A stretch of 12,395 nt of DNA, from contig JAUWJM010000040.1 in the NCBI GenBank assembly GCA_030607715.1, forward strand, positions 1 to 12,395, read 5' to 3'. Origin of the DNA: Candidatus Aerophobota bacterium (GTDB taxonomy: Bacteria > Aerophobota > Aerophobia > Aerophobales > B3-G15). Position numbers and translations under genes: made by a program. Each line of letters starts with the position of its first letter. Position 1 is the stretch's first letter. The notes under the pieces are model-generated. The model was not told where the DNA came from, made no database searches, and was given only the letters and a program-made list of their open reading frames with translations. Shown piece after piece: positions 1-8,197 of this stretch.

Positions 1-3000
1 TTCTATATTCTCCGGATTAATAACCATACCATCCTCATTCAGCCATTCAACTTTTAAATCGATATTCTTCGATTCAGTGATTGCCGTATCTCTTAGAGGA
101 ATTCCTTCCCATTCAAGATTTCCGAAGATCCTTTCCTGGGAGTGAATTATTACTTCCAGTTCTTTTCCAAATCCCTGGGTAATCGGCAATATATAAGTTG
201 GCTCATCTGTCTTAAATTTTATTTTTTCACCACTGGGAAGGAAAATTTCTCCTTGCATAATCTCATCTTTTTCAGGATTAGCCTTAAAGTATTTTCCAAT
301 GGCTAAAAGCGAGTAAGCTATAGTCTGGGTAGAATACCACCTGTTTTCTGATAAACTTCTCACTATTTCTTTATAGAGAATAAGTTCTCTATCAGGATCT
401 TTCATAATTGTTAAACATTCAAGCATTATGGCCTTATCTCGCAGAGCCGAACCATAGGTTCCTGCAAACTCGGTATACTCTTTTACTGTCAGCTTTGCAT
501 CTTTGGCAATATCCTGTGCTATTTGCCTCTCTCCTATAAGTTCATAAGATGCAGCCAATAACCATTTTTCAGTATTACCTATTTTTTCTAAATAGCTCTC
601 ATGCAGTAAATTCATAGCTCCTATTGCTGATTGGTCGGCTAAAGCTAAAAGATAGACCCTATAAACATTTGTTAAACTGGGATCAGAAGTTGTTCTACTT
701 TTATCTTTTTGAAATTCAATCCATTGGTTATACATATCTTGGGGAACATAATATCCCATTTTACTTGCTTCAATCATAAAATGTCCTGCATAATTGGTCC
801 CCCACAGGTTGACTTCACTTCCATTGGGCCAGTATGAAAATCCGCCATTTGATAATTGAAATGTTCTTAGTTTATCTATTCCAGCATTTATATTTCTGTC
901 CATGCTCTTTTGAGCTTTTTCCTCATCAAGGCTAAATATATCTTTTAAGTAAAGTTGAGGGAAAACACTTGATATAATCTGTTCTATACATCCATAAGGG
1001 TATCTAATTAACCATTCCAACCGCTGGTGGAGTTTCAAATTGGGTCTTTTAGAAATAATCATCCTTGAATAATTAGAACCAGCAATACCTCTATTTAGTA
1101 TTTTAAATTTAGCTTTTTTTTCTGGATTTAACACTTTTTCCTCGGAAAAATAGGTATAAGGAGCAGAAGGTCTTATGGCAATTTCAGTGATTTCCTCAGC
1201 GCTAAAATCCTTGGAAGAGGTGGAAATCTTAATTGTTGAGCTGCCCATTGCTGCATCTGCCTGAAGTTTAAAATAAATATCCTTATCACCCTTTTTGGCA
1301 AATGAGAGAATCTTTTTAGTTTCTCCAATTGGTTTAGCAGCTCCTTTTACATTCATATTTACCTCTACCTCACCAATATTGTCCTGCATGGCAAATACTG
1401 TCACTGGTATTAGTATTTTATCTTCCGGTCCTAAAACTCTTGGTAGGGTTGGCATAACCATTAAAGGAGATTTTACTGGTATCACTTTCTCCTGGCTACC
1501 ATAGCTATTACCCCTTGCCCCAACCACCATAACTCTTACCGAACCTATATAATTTGGCATTTTGAATTTAACTGTTATTTCACCTTTTTCATCTGTTTTT
1601 ATTGGACCTTTGAACATAGAAACAGGTTTAAAACGTTTTACCTTTACTGGAGAGAGCTGTTTCTTCATATACGCTTTTTCTTCATCAAAGCCCCCACCAA
1701 TAGAAAATATCTTGTAAACATCTCCCCAATTAGCTCCAATTATTTTGGAAAAAATATCAAAAGTCTTTACTAAAAGTGATTCTTTTTGGAAGAAATACTT
1801 CCAGGGACTGGGAGTTTTATAGTCGGTTAAATCTAACAACCCTTCATCAACTACTGTCACCGTAAATTGAGCAGGTAATAAATCCAGGGTTTTAATTTCT
1901 ACTTCAAACTCTTTTCCTGGATTTATTTCCCTGGGAGCTTTAATAGAAAAATTCAGATGAGTTCCTTTTTCTTCAACATTAAGAGGAACAACGCCATACA
2001 TTCTTATAGGTTTATCATTCTTGGTTTGACTGTGAGGTTGAATCACAGATATACTCACATAAACCGTTGGTAGCATCTGCTTGGTAATAGGAACTTCTAT
2101 AATAGTTTCCGTTCCTTTCAGTTTTTTCCAATAAGCTTTAAGAATTTTTCCCCCTTTTTCTATGGAGATTAGAGCCTGTCCTTTTTCTGGAGTCTGGCAG
2201 ATTACTTTAGCAATATCTTTGTATCTATACACCTTTTTATCTGTTTTCATTTTCAAAATATCTGCATCTTTTCCTCCTGATTCGCCTGCCCAGGCATAAA
2301 CATCACAGAAATAGGCTGCTGTATGACCGTTAGCCTCATCCTGAACTTCAATAAGAACTTCGCCATAGTTTTCCGGAGTATAGGCAATAGAGATAGGTTC
2401 TGAACTTGAAGTTATGGTCCCTGATCTTACCAGTTCTGTAGAATAATCACTCTTAAAATGTTTTTTGAATTCTGCTTGACTATCATAATCCCACCACCAG
2501 TAAGATTGTCCCTGGTAAACTCTATAATTTAATTTTCTATCCGGGACTATTTCACCTTTATCGGAAACCAAAATTGTTTTTAAATTTATTGGTGAACCAA
2601 TCGGTACGTATTTCTCTTTTGGCCCCTGAATTCCAACATAGCACTTATATAAATCAATGGGTATAATCTTTTCTTGAGGAACCGGCCTTCCTCCTTTTTC
2701 CAGGACCTTGGCTTCAATAACAGCCCTAAGTCCTGAAGGGGCTTTATCAATCTCGGGCAATTGCCATTTAATATTAGTTTCTCCATTTTTGTTGAGCTTT
2801 GATTCAAACATAGGACTGGTAATGGTTTTAAAATCTATCCCCTGGTTTGTGAAATAAAATGCTCTATACTTATCAAATTTCACTTCATAGGGTTCTATTT
2901 TTACAACTGTCTCACTGTCAAGATTAGAGGCAGGATTTCCAAAAAGGTATTGGGCTTTAATAGTTGCCTTTATTTCTCTATCTTTTAAACTGATCCTTTT

Positions 3001-5121
3001 CTCTTTACTTTCAATACTCACCTTTAATCTATAGGGAACGACAGTTTCTATTTTTAGTGGATGGTAAAAATCACTACTCCCAATCTTAAGCTCTGCTCTC
3101 CAATCACCTGTAAGAGCATCTCCATCCGTTTTAAACTTGAAGGAATAAAACCCATCGCTACCTTTTTTAATAGTCTTCTCAATTATTTTGCGGTTTCTGG
3201 GATTAAAAACTCTTAAGATAACAGGATGATTCTCTGGAAAAGTATTTTCTTGATTACGGGCAATAACCGAAAGGTTTATAGTATCTCCTGGTCGGTAAAC
3301 ACCCCTTTCCGTATAAATAAAAGCTTTTAGCCCTGAATCAGACTCAACTAAGCCTCCAGTATCAAAACAGGAGTCATCTAATCTGTCATCACTGAATTTT
3401 AAAACAGAACGTTGATCTTTGTATTCTGCTTCAATATAAAATCCATCTTTTTTTATTAATTCACATCTCCCGGTATTATCAGTTTCAGCTTTGGCAATAA
3501 CTTGATTTTGATAGGATTTTAATTTTATTTTTACGCCTTTCAATGGTTCAGTACTAATCACATCAGTAGCAAAAACAATCAATCTATTTTTACTTTGTTT
3601 AGCTAACAGAGCTATATCGCTTAAAATCACAGGTTTTACAGCCACTCCATTAGTATAGATATATTGTCTACACTCCCAGGAACTCCAGTCCTCAGGAAAT
3701 TCATACAGTATATTCTCCTTATCAAAACTAAGCTCGATAATATATACCCCTTTATCTTTATTCTTAAACATCTCTTCAAAATCAAGTTCGGATTGTAACC
3801 ATTTATTTTCAATTTTTTCAATGTCTGATTCTTTTTCTATAATGTTTAACTCTTTTTCTGTGACAGTAACTCCTACCCTCCTGAACTCATAACTGCTATA
3901 TCTAAAATGTCGATCCTTTTGACCATTTAAATTACTGGTCTGCAACAGAATTCCAAGATTATCTTCAAAGACTCTTTTTACACATATTTTCACTTTTTCA
4001 ACGTTTACCGTCTTAAAAAAGATCTTTTTCATATAGGTGCAGGGCAAAAATACTCCTGAATGGGTAAATTCTATCTTAGGTTTCATATTGGGAAATTTGA
4101 CATTTGCCACTTTTTCTTCTAATAATTTTGTTCCCCATTTGTTTTTTAGCCCTTTAATTATTTTAATCTCATATTCCTGGCCATGTTTAAAATCTCCGGT
4201 TATTATTAAGTTCTTACCCATATTTTTCAGCTTAAAATTCAAAAAAGGCTTTATCTGGATAAACCCTTCATAGTTTTCTTCAGAACTCAATTCATCAGAG
4301 AAAGTTACTTTAATATTTAAGTTCTTGCCTTGAATCTCTTTTTCTATTTTTTTTAGGGTAAAATCCTTCAAAGGAGGAAGGTAATATTTCTCTTCTTTCT
4401 CCTTAGATAGTTCCAGTTTTTCTTTTTCAACTATTAAGGCAAATGTTCTTCCTTTATCTGTCCTGGTAACAATTGCCGACTCAAATGAAAATTCCTTGCC
4501 TTTGTCTGGACCGGAAAAAGTCAACTTTTTAGTGATATGTGAGTTATTTGCCTCCTCACATAATATTACTGCTTTTTTTACCGTTTCAATATCCACATCT
4601 TGATTAAATATTAGTCTTCCTTTGAGAATAACTTTTTCAAGGGAAGACTTATTAGCTAATTCAAAATTTGCCTCTAAATCTGATATTTCTCGGCCGGAGG
4701 TTTCAAATTTAATTACAATGGATTTTACTTTTAAATTATATAGATTGGGAAATAGTTTTTCCAGATCAAGAGATCCGGTATAAGTTTGCCTCATCTTAAG
4801 GTTACTATTTGGCTGAAAAACCAATGTTCTTTGGTCCACCCACATAGCAATCCCGTCTATTTTAGGATTAAACAGGAAAACCTTTTTTTTAAGTGGCACA
4901 TTAAGTTGGGTTTTTAGGACCTGATTCTTTTGAAATCTAACAGCAATACTTGTATCCGGTGAGATAATTCCACTGGTAGTATGAGTGATAAGTTTTGCCT
5001 GCTCTAAGGTTATTAGCCTTGCTTGTCCTTCGTATTTGGCCCTTTCTGTGTTGTAGTTGCGCCCAGTTAACACCAAAATAATTGCTAATGCGATACCAGA
5101 CAGTAAAATATACTTTTTCAT
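1..5121 (-). CDS. Bacterial alpha-2-macroglobulin family protein (3' end outside window)
   Basis: The reading frame is open for 1707 codons with no stop before the left edge. The ATG at 5121 follows AGGAGGT (5126-5132) by 4 bases. Residues 1-20 form a Lys-Lys plus hydrophobic signal/anchor. It ends LVLTGRN with no lipobox cysteine, unlike many Gram-negative homologues. Order seen: N-terminal MG domains; MG2-type YRPGD motif at 609-613; VVDEGLLDLTDY entry to the central MG domains near 1090-1101; a charged linker that could be the bait region, about 1130-1165; A2M-domain signature MPNYIGSVRVMVVGARG from 1188; thioester motif PYGCIEQ with CIEQ at 1378-1381; then the alpha-helical thioester domain with GGFSYWPNG. 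In this family, bait cleavage by a protease exposes the Cys-Gln thioester, which traps the attacker in the periplasm or at the cell surface. Family length is about 1650-1900, so only a short C-terminal stretch is missing. A pbpC-like partner often lies downstream and would be off the left edge. The recombinase relic upstream suggests the original promoter context was disturbed. Confidence 0.96.
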   Translation of the reverse strand, partial: MKKYILLSGIALAIILVLTGRNYNTERAKYEGQARLITLEQAKLITHTTSGIISPDTSIAVRFQKNQVLKTQLNVPLKKKVFLFNPKIDGIAMWVDQRTLVFQPNSNLKMRQTYTGSLDLEKLFPNLYNLKVKSIVIKFETSGREISDLEANFELANKSSLEKVILKGRLIFNQDVDIETVKKAVILCEEANNSHITKKLTFSGPDKGKEFSFESAIVTRTDKGRTFALIVEKEKLELSKEKEEKYYLPPLKDFTLKKIEKEIQGKNLNIKVTFSDELSSEENYEGFIQIKPFLNFKLKNMGKNLIITGDFKHGQEYEIKIIKGLKNKWGTKLLEEKVANVKFPNMKPKIEFTHSGVFLPCTYMKKIFFKTVNVEKVKICVKRVFEDNLGILLQTSNLNGQKDRHFRYSSYEFRRVGVTVTEKELNIIEKESDIEKIENKWLQSELDFEEMFKNKDKGVYIIELSFDKENILYEFPEDWSSWECRQYIYTNGVAVKPVILSDIALLAKQSKNRLIVFATDVISTEPLKGVKIKLKSYQNQVIAKAETDNTGRCELIKKDGFYIEAEYKDQRSVLKFSDDRLDDSCFDTGGLVESDSGLKAFIYTERGVYRPGDTINLSVIARNQENTFPENHPVILRVFNPRNRKIIEKTIKKGSDGFYSFKFKTDGDALTGDWRAELKIGSSDFYHPLKIETVVPYRLKVSIESKEKRISLKDREIKATIKAQYLFGNPASNLDSETVVKIEPYEVKFDKYRAFYFTNQGIDFKTITSPMFESKLNKNGETNIKWQLPEIDKAPSGLRAVIEAKVLEKGGRPVPQEKIIPIDLYKCYVGIQGPKEKYVPIGSPINLKTILVSDKGEIVPDRKLNYRVYQGQSYWWWDYDSQAEFKKHFKSDYSTELVRSGTITSSSEPISIAYTPENYGEVLIEVQDEANGHTAAYFCDVYAWAGESGGKDADILKMKTDKKVYRYKDIAKVICQTPEKGQALISIEKGGKILKAYWKKLKGTETIIEVPITKQMLPTVYVSISVIQPHSQTKNDKPIRMYGVVPLNVEEKGTHLNFSIKAPREINPGKEFEVEIKTLDLLPAQFTVTVVDEGLLDLTDYKTPSPWKYFFQKESLLVKTFDIFSKIIGANWGDVYKIFSIGGGFDEEKAYMKKQLSPVKVKRFKPVSMFKGPIKTDEKGEITVKFKMPNYIGSVRVMVVGARGNSYGSQEKVIPVKSPLMVMPTLPRVLGPEDKILIPVTVFAMQDNIGEVEVNMNVKGAAKPIGETKKILSFAKKGDKDIYFKLQADAAMGSSTIKISTSSKDFSAEEITEIAIRPSAPYTYFSEEKVLNPEKKAKFKILNRGIAGSNYSRMIISKRPNLKLHQRLEWLIRYPYGCIEQIISSVFPQLYLKDIFSLDEEKAQKSMDRNINAGIDKLRTFQLSNGGFSYWPNGSEVNLWGTNYAGHFMIEASKMGYYVPQDMYNQWIEFQKDKSRTTSDPSLTNVYRVYLLALADQSAIGAMNLLHESYLEKIGNTEKWLLAASYELIGERQIAQDIAKDAKLTVKEYTEFAGTYGSALRDKAIMLECLTIMKDPDRELILYKEIVRSLSENRWYSTQTIAYSLLAIGKYFKANPEKDEIMQGEIFLPSGEKIKFKTDEPTYILPITQGFGKELEVIIHSQERIFGNLEWEGIPLRDTAITESKNIDLKVEWLNEDGMVINPENIE

Positions 5122-5162
5122 TTTTACCTCCTGGGTAAATTCTTTGCATTTATTTTTCATAT

Positions 5163-5673
5163 TTACCATAAAACTTTTGACATTACCTGCTTAATAGGTG
5201 ATAACCTTTCTTCTTCATCTATGTTTATCTTTTTCACCAAAGAGTATATAGCCCTTTCATCCCGGCTAGTTTCTTTAATCTTATCCGCATTGACCGATTT
5301 TATATTACAACTATCCCAGCTATGTTTATAGGTTTTGGTGCAACGATAGTAATAGGTAAATCTTGGATTTTTGCCATCCCTCTGCCAGTTTTTGGTGTAG
5401 GTTGGTGTCATTATCGAGCCGCATTCTGCACACCCTAAAAGCCCACCTAAAGGATAGGTATGATTAATTTTTGTTTCCTGTCTCACTCTTACTTTTTTTA
5501 AACTTTGAGCCTTTAAAAACATTGCCTCTGGGATCACTATAAACTTTATAGAGTTTCAGATTTTCCTGACTTCTTATATAAGCCTTTATTTTCTCTCCCT
5601 GAGCCTCACAGGAGTTATATTCTTTTTCAGCTTGATTATCTGTTGACACCCTTGTGTAAATTGCACACTTTAT
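5163..5673 (-). pseudogene. Large serine recombinase relic with internal deletion
   Basis: Two pieces of one serine recombinase lie end to end in different frames. The N-terminal piece (5673 to about 5540) reads KCAIYTRVSTDNQAEKEYNS, with the catalytic Tyr-x-Arg-x-Ser context intact, and runs to LYKVYSDP. The second piece (about 5537 to 5163) starts IPEAMF and carries the zinc beta-ribbon: CAEC, then YYYRC and SC, flanked by YPLGGLL and RFTYYYRC. Family members are usually about 500-550 residues. Here roughly 200 residues of catalytic core and the Recombinase domain are gone, with the join near 5535-5545 and a frame change across it. The expected start codon reads ATA (5671-5673) behind GGAAGGAA (5676-5683), perhaps a mutated ATG; GTG at 5649 falls just before the catalytic Ser. 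The coiled-coil tail is also cut short after RDERAIYSL. It cannot make an active recombinase. It ends 41 bases upstream of the macroglobulin start. Confidence 0.88.
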
Positions 5674-5723
5674 GATTCCTTCCTTCTGTTAGGATATAAG
5701 TTCATATTAGTCATCATGACAGT

Positions 5724-5817
5724 TATACGCCATTTTATGAGCCAGTTTCATCAGTTTTGCGCCATTCAAATATGCGCCATCTTATACGCCACATTTCTTG
5801 TTTATGCGCCATGTCTA
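5724..5817. repeat. Six TATGCGCCAT-like repeats forming a 47-bp tandem duplication
   Basis: Copies start at 5724 (TATACGCCAT), 5736 (TATGAGCCAG), 5756 (TTTGCGCCAT), 5771 (TATGCGCCAT), 5783 (TATACGCCAC) and 5803 (TATGCGCCAT). Spacings are 12, 20, 15, 12 and 20, so copies 1-3 and 4-6 form two units 47 bases apart. On the minus strand the motif reads ATGGCGCATA and lies directly downstream of the AlbA_2 gene stop. Minus-strand frames here read fragments such as MAHK, NGA and WRI, so this may be the eroded tail of that gene or a decoupled short repeat. 47 is not a multiple of three, so no single frame is kept. Confidence 0.75.
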
Positions 5818-5820
5818 ACT

Positions 5821-7233
5821 TTACATTGCTTTATACTTAGCCCCCTTACCAATGCCTATCATCCTTGCTTGATTTAACTGAACTAACCCCTTGAGGTCCC
5901 TTAGAGCAGTTCTCCTTGATACGTTAAAAATTTGTTGATAAAGAGTATTAGTAAAGACTCTTTTATTGTTTACCATCATTTTCAAAGCTTCTATTTGTCT
6001 CTCGTTCAAACCTAATTCCTTAAGATTCAACCTTCTTTTATCAGGCACTAACTCCAGAATATTTTCTGGTACTGGAAATCTAACTACAAAACTACCTCCA
6101 CTCTCCTCAAAGTCGGGTTCTTTTAATCCTTGTTCCTTGCACCATTCAATAATCTTATTTGTCCCTTTACCCCATTGCTCGATATATCTTATCAGAAATA
6201 ATGTATTTGCAATTAATGGATTTCTTGGAATTGATTGATGTTCCCCCTTTAACATAGCTGGTGTTAGAGGCTCTGGTAATTTACCAGGATTCCATATTTC
6301 CACCCTGTCATCATAGACTCCTATCTGGACATTGCCGGTTGAAAAATAATCTCTATGGCAGACAGCATTTACTATTGCCTCTCTTAAAGCTTCTGGAGGA
6401 TATTCCCAGACTTCCTGACGTTCAAACATGACGATTCTGGCAGCCTTTTTGATATGAGATAAAACAAACTTTTCAGCATTATTAATCTGGTCAATTATAT
6501 TTCCATCTATGACCTTCATATCGATGAAATCCTGAGCTATTATTCCTTTGAACCTTGCACATCTTATCCGTGCTTGTATGAAGAATTTTTGAGGATCATC
6601 GCCAAACATCAGGATCGCTGCATTGGTTAACCTTCCATTATGCGTCAGTTTTAATCTGTGCATAGCTTCTTTTATGGGTATGGCTATATTTATATCCAAG
6701 TTTCTTTCAGCCTTTGTTCTCTTTAAGAACCACCTTACTCTTTTCTCATCGATGTCTTTTAAGTTTGAACCCTCACAAATTTGAGTATCAAACCGAAGTT
6801 TTGTCTTACTTTTATCAATAAGCATTTTTTCATATTCAGACCTTTTCATCTGTTTTGTTACATCGCCTACTCTAATGAAGGGTTTAGCAGATGCAGTATA
6901 TGGCTTATCCCTACCTTCTGCCACTTCTGTTATAATAACATCCTTCCCGAAAACCTCGACAACTTCTATATTGGGGTATATGGGAGGGTCAGTTTTGTCT
7001 ATGATTCTATTTGCTAATCTGCCAATAGTTTCCTTACCTATATCCACCCCGGTAACCTGATCTCTTATATTTCATTTTTCTTCTTTGATTCCAATCAAAA
7101 CTACTCCACCTTCAGTGTTGGCAAAAGCGCAGACCACCTCGATAATCCTGTCTGTATCAGATAAAGATGACTTATATTCAACCTTATGAGTTTCTCCCTT
7201 TTCTAACAAACGGATTATTTCTTTCTCAGTCAT
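5821..7233 (-). pseudogene. AlbA_2 / HATPase_c_4 transcriptional regulator split by one in-frame TGA
   Basis: The frame opens with ATG at 7233 (MTEKEIIRLLEKGE) and runs to TAA at 5821-5823, 470 codon positions, interrupted only by TGA at 7072-7074 (codon 54). Before the stop is an AlbA_2 (Schlafen-like) start: HKVEYKSSL, VVCAFANTEGGVVLIGI. After it the same frame continues NIRDQVTGVDIGKETI, so it is a point nonsense change and not a frameshift. A GTG at 7047 could reinitiate a shorter product. The second half is RecG-like HATPase_c_4: EALREAIVNAVCHRDYF (N-box), DDRVEIWNPGKLPEPL, then YIEQWGKGTNKIIEWC, followed by a winged-helix-like tail (LNERQIEALKMMV ... VSRRTALRDLKGL). Family members are putative DNA-binding regulators; the exact target is unknown. 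The ATG lies 4 bases past the stop of the excisionase-like gene, so translation is probably coupled. It may be a recent pseudogene or a sequence error. Confidence 0.88.
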
Positions 7234-7237
7234 ATGT

Positions 7238-7414
7238 CTATTTCTTTTTAGTCTTTTTTTTCTCAACCCATGAGTCAATCTCTTCCTTCTTAAATCTCCA
7301 CTGCCTGCCAACCTTATAAGATGGAATCTTCCCTGTTTGAGCCATCTTATAAATTGAAGATGTGCTCATCTGCAAATATTCAGCAATCTGTTCAAGAGTT
7401 AACCATTTATCCAT
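7238..7414 (-). CDS. Excisionase-family helix-turn-helix DNA-binding protein
   Basis: A 58-residue protein: MDKWLTLEQIAEYLQMSTSS, then IYKMAQTGKIPSYKVGRQWRF, then KKEEIDSWVEKKKTKKK. This is the HTH_17/MerR-like winged helix of excisionase-type proteins: LTLEQIAEYL forms helix 1, STSSIYKMAQ the recognition helix, and the IPSYKVGRQWRFKKEEIDSW wing is diagnostic. It probably binds DNA beside a recombination site or acts as a small regulator. The ATG at 7414 is preferred because AAGGAGA (7422-7428) lies 7 bases upstream; the in-frame TTG at 7420 would overlap that site. It stops with TAG and is followed 4 bases later by the AlbA_2 gene, forming a two-gene operon under the promoter at 7457-7485. 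The frame is intact, in contrast to its neighbours. Confidence 0.92.
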   Translation of the reverse strand: MDKWLTLEQIAEYLQMSTSSIYKMAQTGKIPSYKVGRQWRFKKEEIDSWVEKKKTKKK

Positions 7415-7456
7415 ATTCAACTCTCCTTACTTATCTTTACCAATCATTGCTAATAT

Positions 7457-7485
7457 ATGATACTCAATATTAGGAGAAAAGTCAA
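7457..7485 (-). promoter_or_regulatory. Sigma-70-type promoter for the excisionase/AlbA_2 operon
   Basis: On the minus strand TTGACT (7480-7485), a 17-base spacer, then TATCAT (7457-7462). The start of transcription would fall near 7450, giving a leader of about 36 bases with the AAGGAGA ribosome site. Both boxes are close to consensus and spacing is optimal. Confidence 0.75.
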
Positions 7486-7821
7486 GTACTTTATCCACAA
7501 TCTCATCAATTTTCTTTCAGAGGGTGAGGGTAAAAAAATTCCCTTCCATCAAAAAGGAATTAGAGAATCTGGAAAATAAAAAGAAGGTTTTAGAATTTGA
7601 TTTAGAAGGGGTAAGGCTTTCAATTCAAAAAGAGGGACAGGAAAAATTTGAGGCAAAAATTGTTCTTGATACATTAAAAGATTTTACTAAAAAGATTGAC
7701 CAGATAGAGCCTGCTGACAGACCTCACCTGTTTCAATATCTCATCAAGTCAATTTCCTATGGAAAAGAGGAGATTGGGGTTGATATTTTCTATCTACCTA
7801 AAGGATACCTACCGCATTGGA

Positions 7822-7952
7822 GCGTTTACCGAGCCTGTCACACAGGACGAGCCGAAGAATTTGGCGAAGTCCCTGCGGGACGACGGTTGGATGGGGAGCG
7901 AGTTTGCCGAGCGGAAAAGAGCGAGGCGGACGAGCAAACATCCGCCTCTTTT
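7822..7952 (+). ncRNA. Candidate structured RNA or palindromic element, G+C-rich, ending in a terminator
   Basis: This block is clearly richer in G+C than everything around it. It holds consecutive perfect hairpins with three-base loops: CCTGT/ACAGG (7834-7846), GCCGAA/TTTGGC with one G-U pair (7851-7865) and GTCCC/GGGAC (7869-7881), followed by GAGGCGGA/TCCGCCTC (7923-7948) and TTTT. GTTTGC (7902-7907) can pair with GCAAAC (7934-7939) in the loop of the last hairpin, a possible pseudoknot. Two motifs recur: GTTTACCGAGC (7824) with GTTTGCCGAGC (7902), and GGACGAGC at 7845 and 7928. In AT-rich genomes such G+C islands often mark structured RNA. I do not recognise a known family. It could also be a repeat or the end of the recombinase gene. 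Confidence 0.35.
7923..7952 (+). terminator. Rho-independent terminator
   Basis: Perfect 8-bp stem GAGGCGGA / TCCGCCTC with a 10-base loop, followed directly by TTTT on the plus strand. It would end a transcript through the recombinase tail and the G+C-rich block. The T tract is short, so strength is uncertain. Confidence 0.6.
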
Positions 7953-8028
7953 ATGTGTTTGAAAAATCGTCCATAAAGGGGAGCCAATTTACCTCAATGT
8001 TGATAACAAATTTGGTTTCATTGCCATG

Positions 8029-8062
8029 AAAGAAGGAGGTTAACCTCCTTCTTTATTTTTTT
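8029..8062 (+). terminator. Strong palindromic rho-independent terminator
   Basis: A perfect 26-bp palindrome (8029-8054, arms AAAGAAGGAGG and CCTCCTTCTTT around TTAA) is followed by A and seven T on the plus strand. This gives an 11-bp stem with a TTAA loop and a U tract. On the minus strand only TTT follows, so it may act weakly in that direction for the phosphoesterase transcript, which stops at 8198. The 135 bases between 8063 and 8197 show no gene. Confidence 0.8.
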
Positions 8063-8197
8063 GGTTATAGACATACAAATAAAAACTGCCAACCTAATTT
8101 CTGCACTTTCAAGAAAAAAAGTAGTGTGCTATATTTTGGCGATCTCATCACTGCATCTGATTTCATCTCCCATATCTACTTTTCAACCTAAAATAAA

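Larger units (their letters stand above)
7524..7976 (+). pseudogene. C-terminal fragment of a second serine recombinase
   Basis: From about 7530 to 7800 the frame encodes a coiled-coil plus tail typical of the extreme C-terminus of large serine recombinases: FPSIKKELENLENKKKVLEF, then LKDFTKKIDQIEPADRPHLF, QYLIKSISYGKEEIGVDIFY. Catalytic, Recombinase and zinc-ribbon domains are absent, and the piece opens only about 40 bases from the divergent excisionase promoter. The first start (GTG 7524) has no convincing ribosome site. The end of the frame (from about 7810) runs through a G+C-rich hairpin block, so those last 55 or so residues may be non-protein sequence read by chance or a tail shared by this recombinase subgroup. 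It lies on the opposite strand to the relic at 5163-5673. Both contain the SPIK-type coiled-coil start, so they are more likely parts of two copies than of one gene. Confidence 0.7.

Noticed and set aside
4037..4273. Plus-strand open frame inside the macroglobulin gene
   Set aside because: It is antisense to an unbroken 1707-codon coding frame with clear domain motifs; the same applies to the other short frames within 1-5121.
5724..5817. CRISPR array
   Set aside because: Repeats are only 10 bases, spacers are 2-10 bases and related to each other, and no cas gene is near.
7963..8043. Short plus-strand peptide PIYLNVDNKFGFIAMKEGG
   Set aside because: The frame is 26 codons after a stop, has no start with a ribosome site, and its end overlaps the terminator palindrome.
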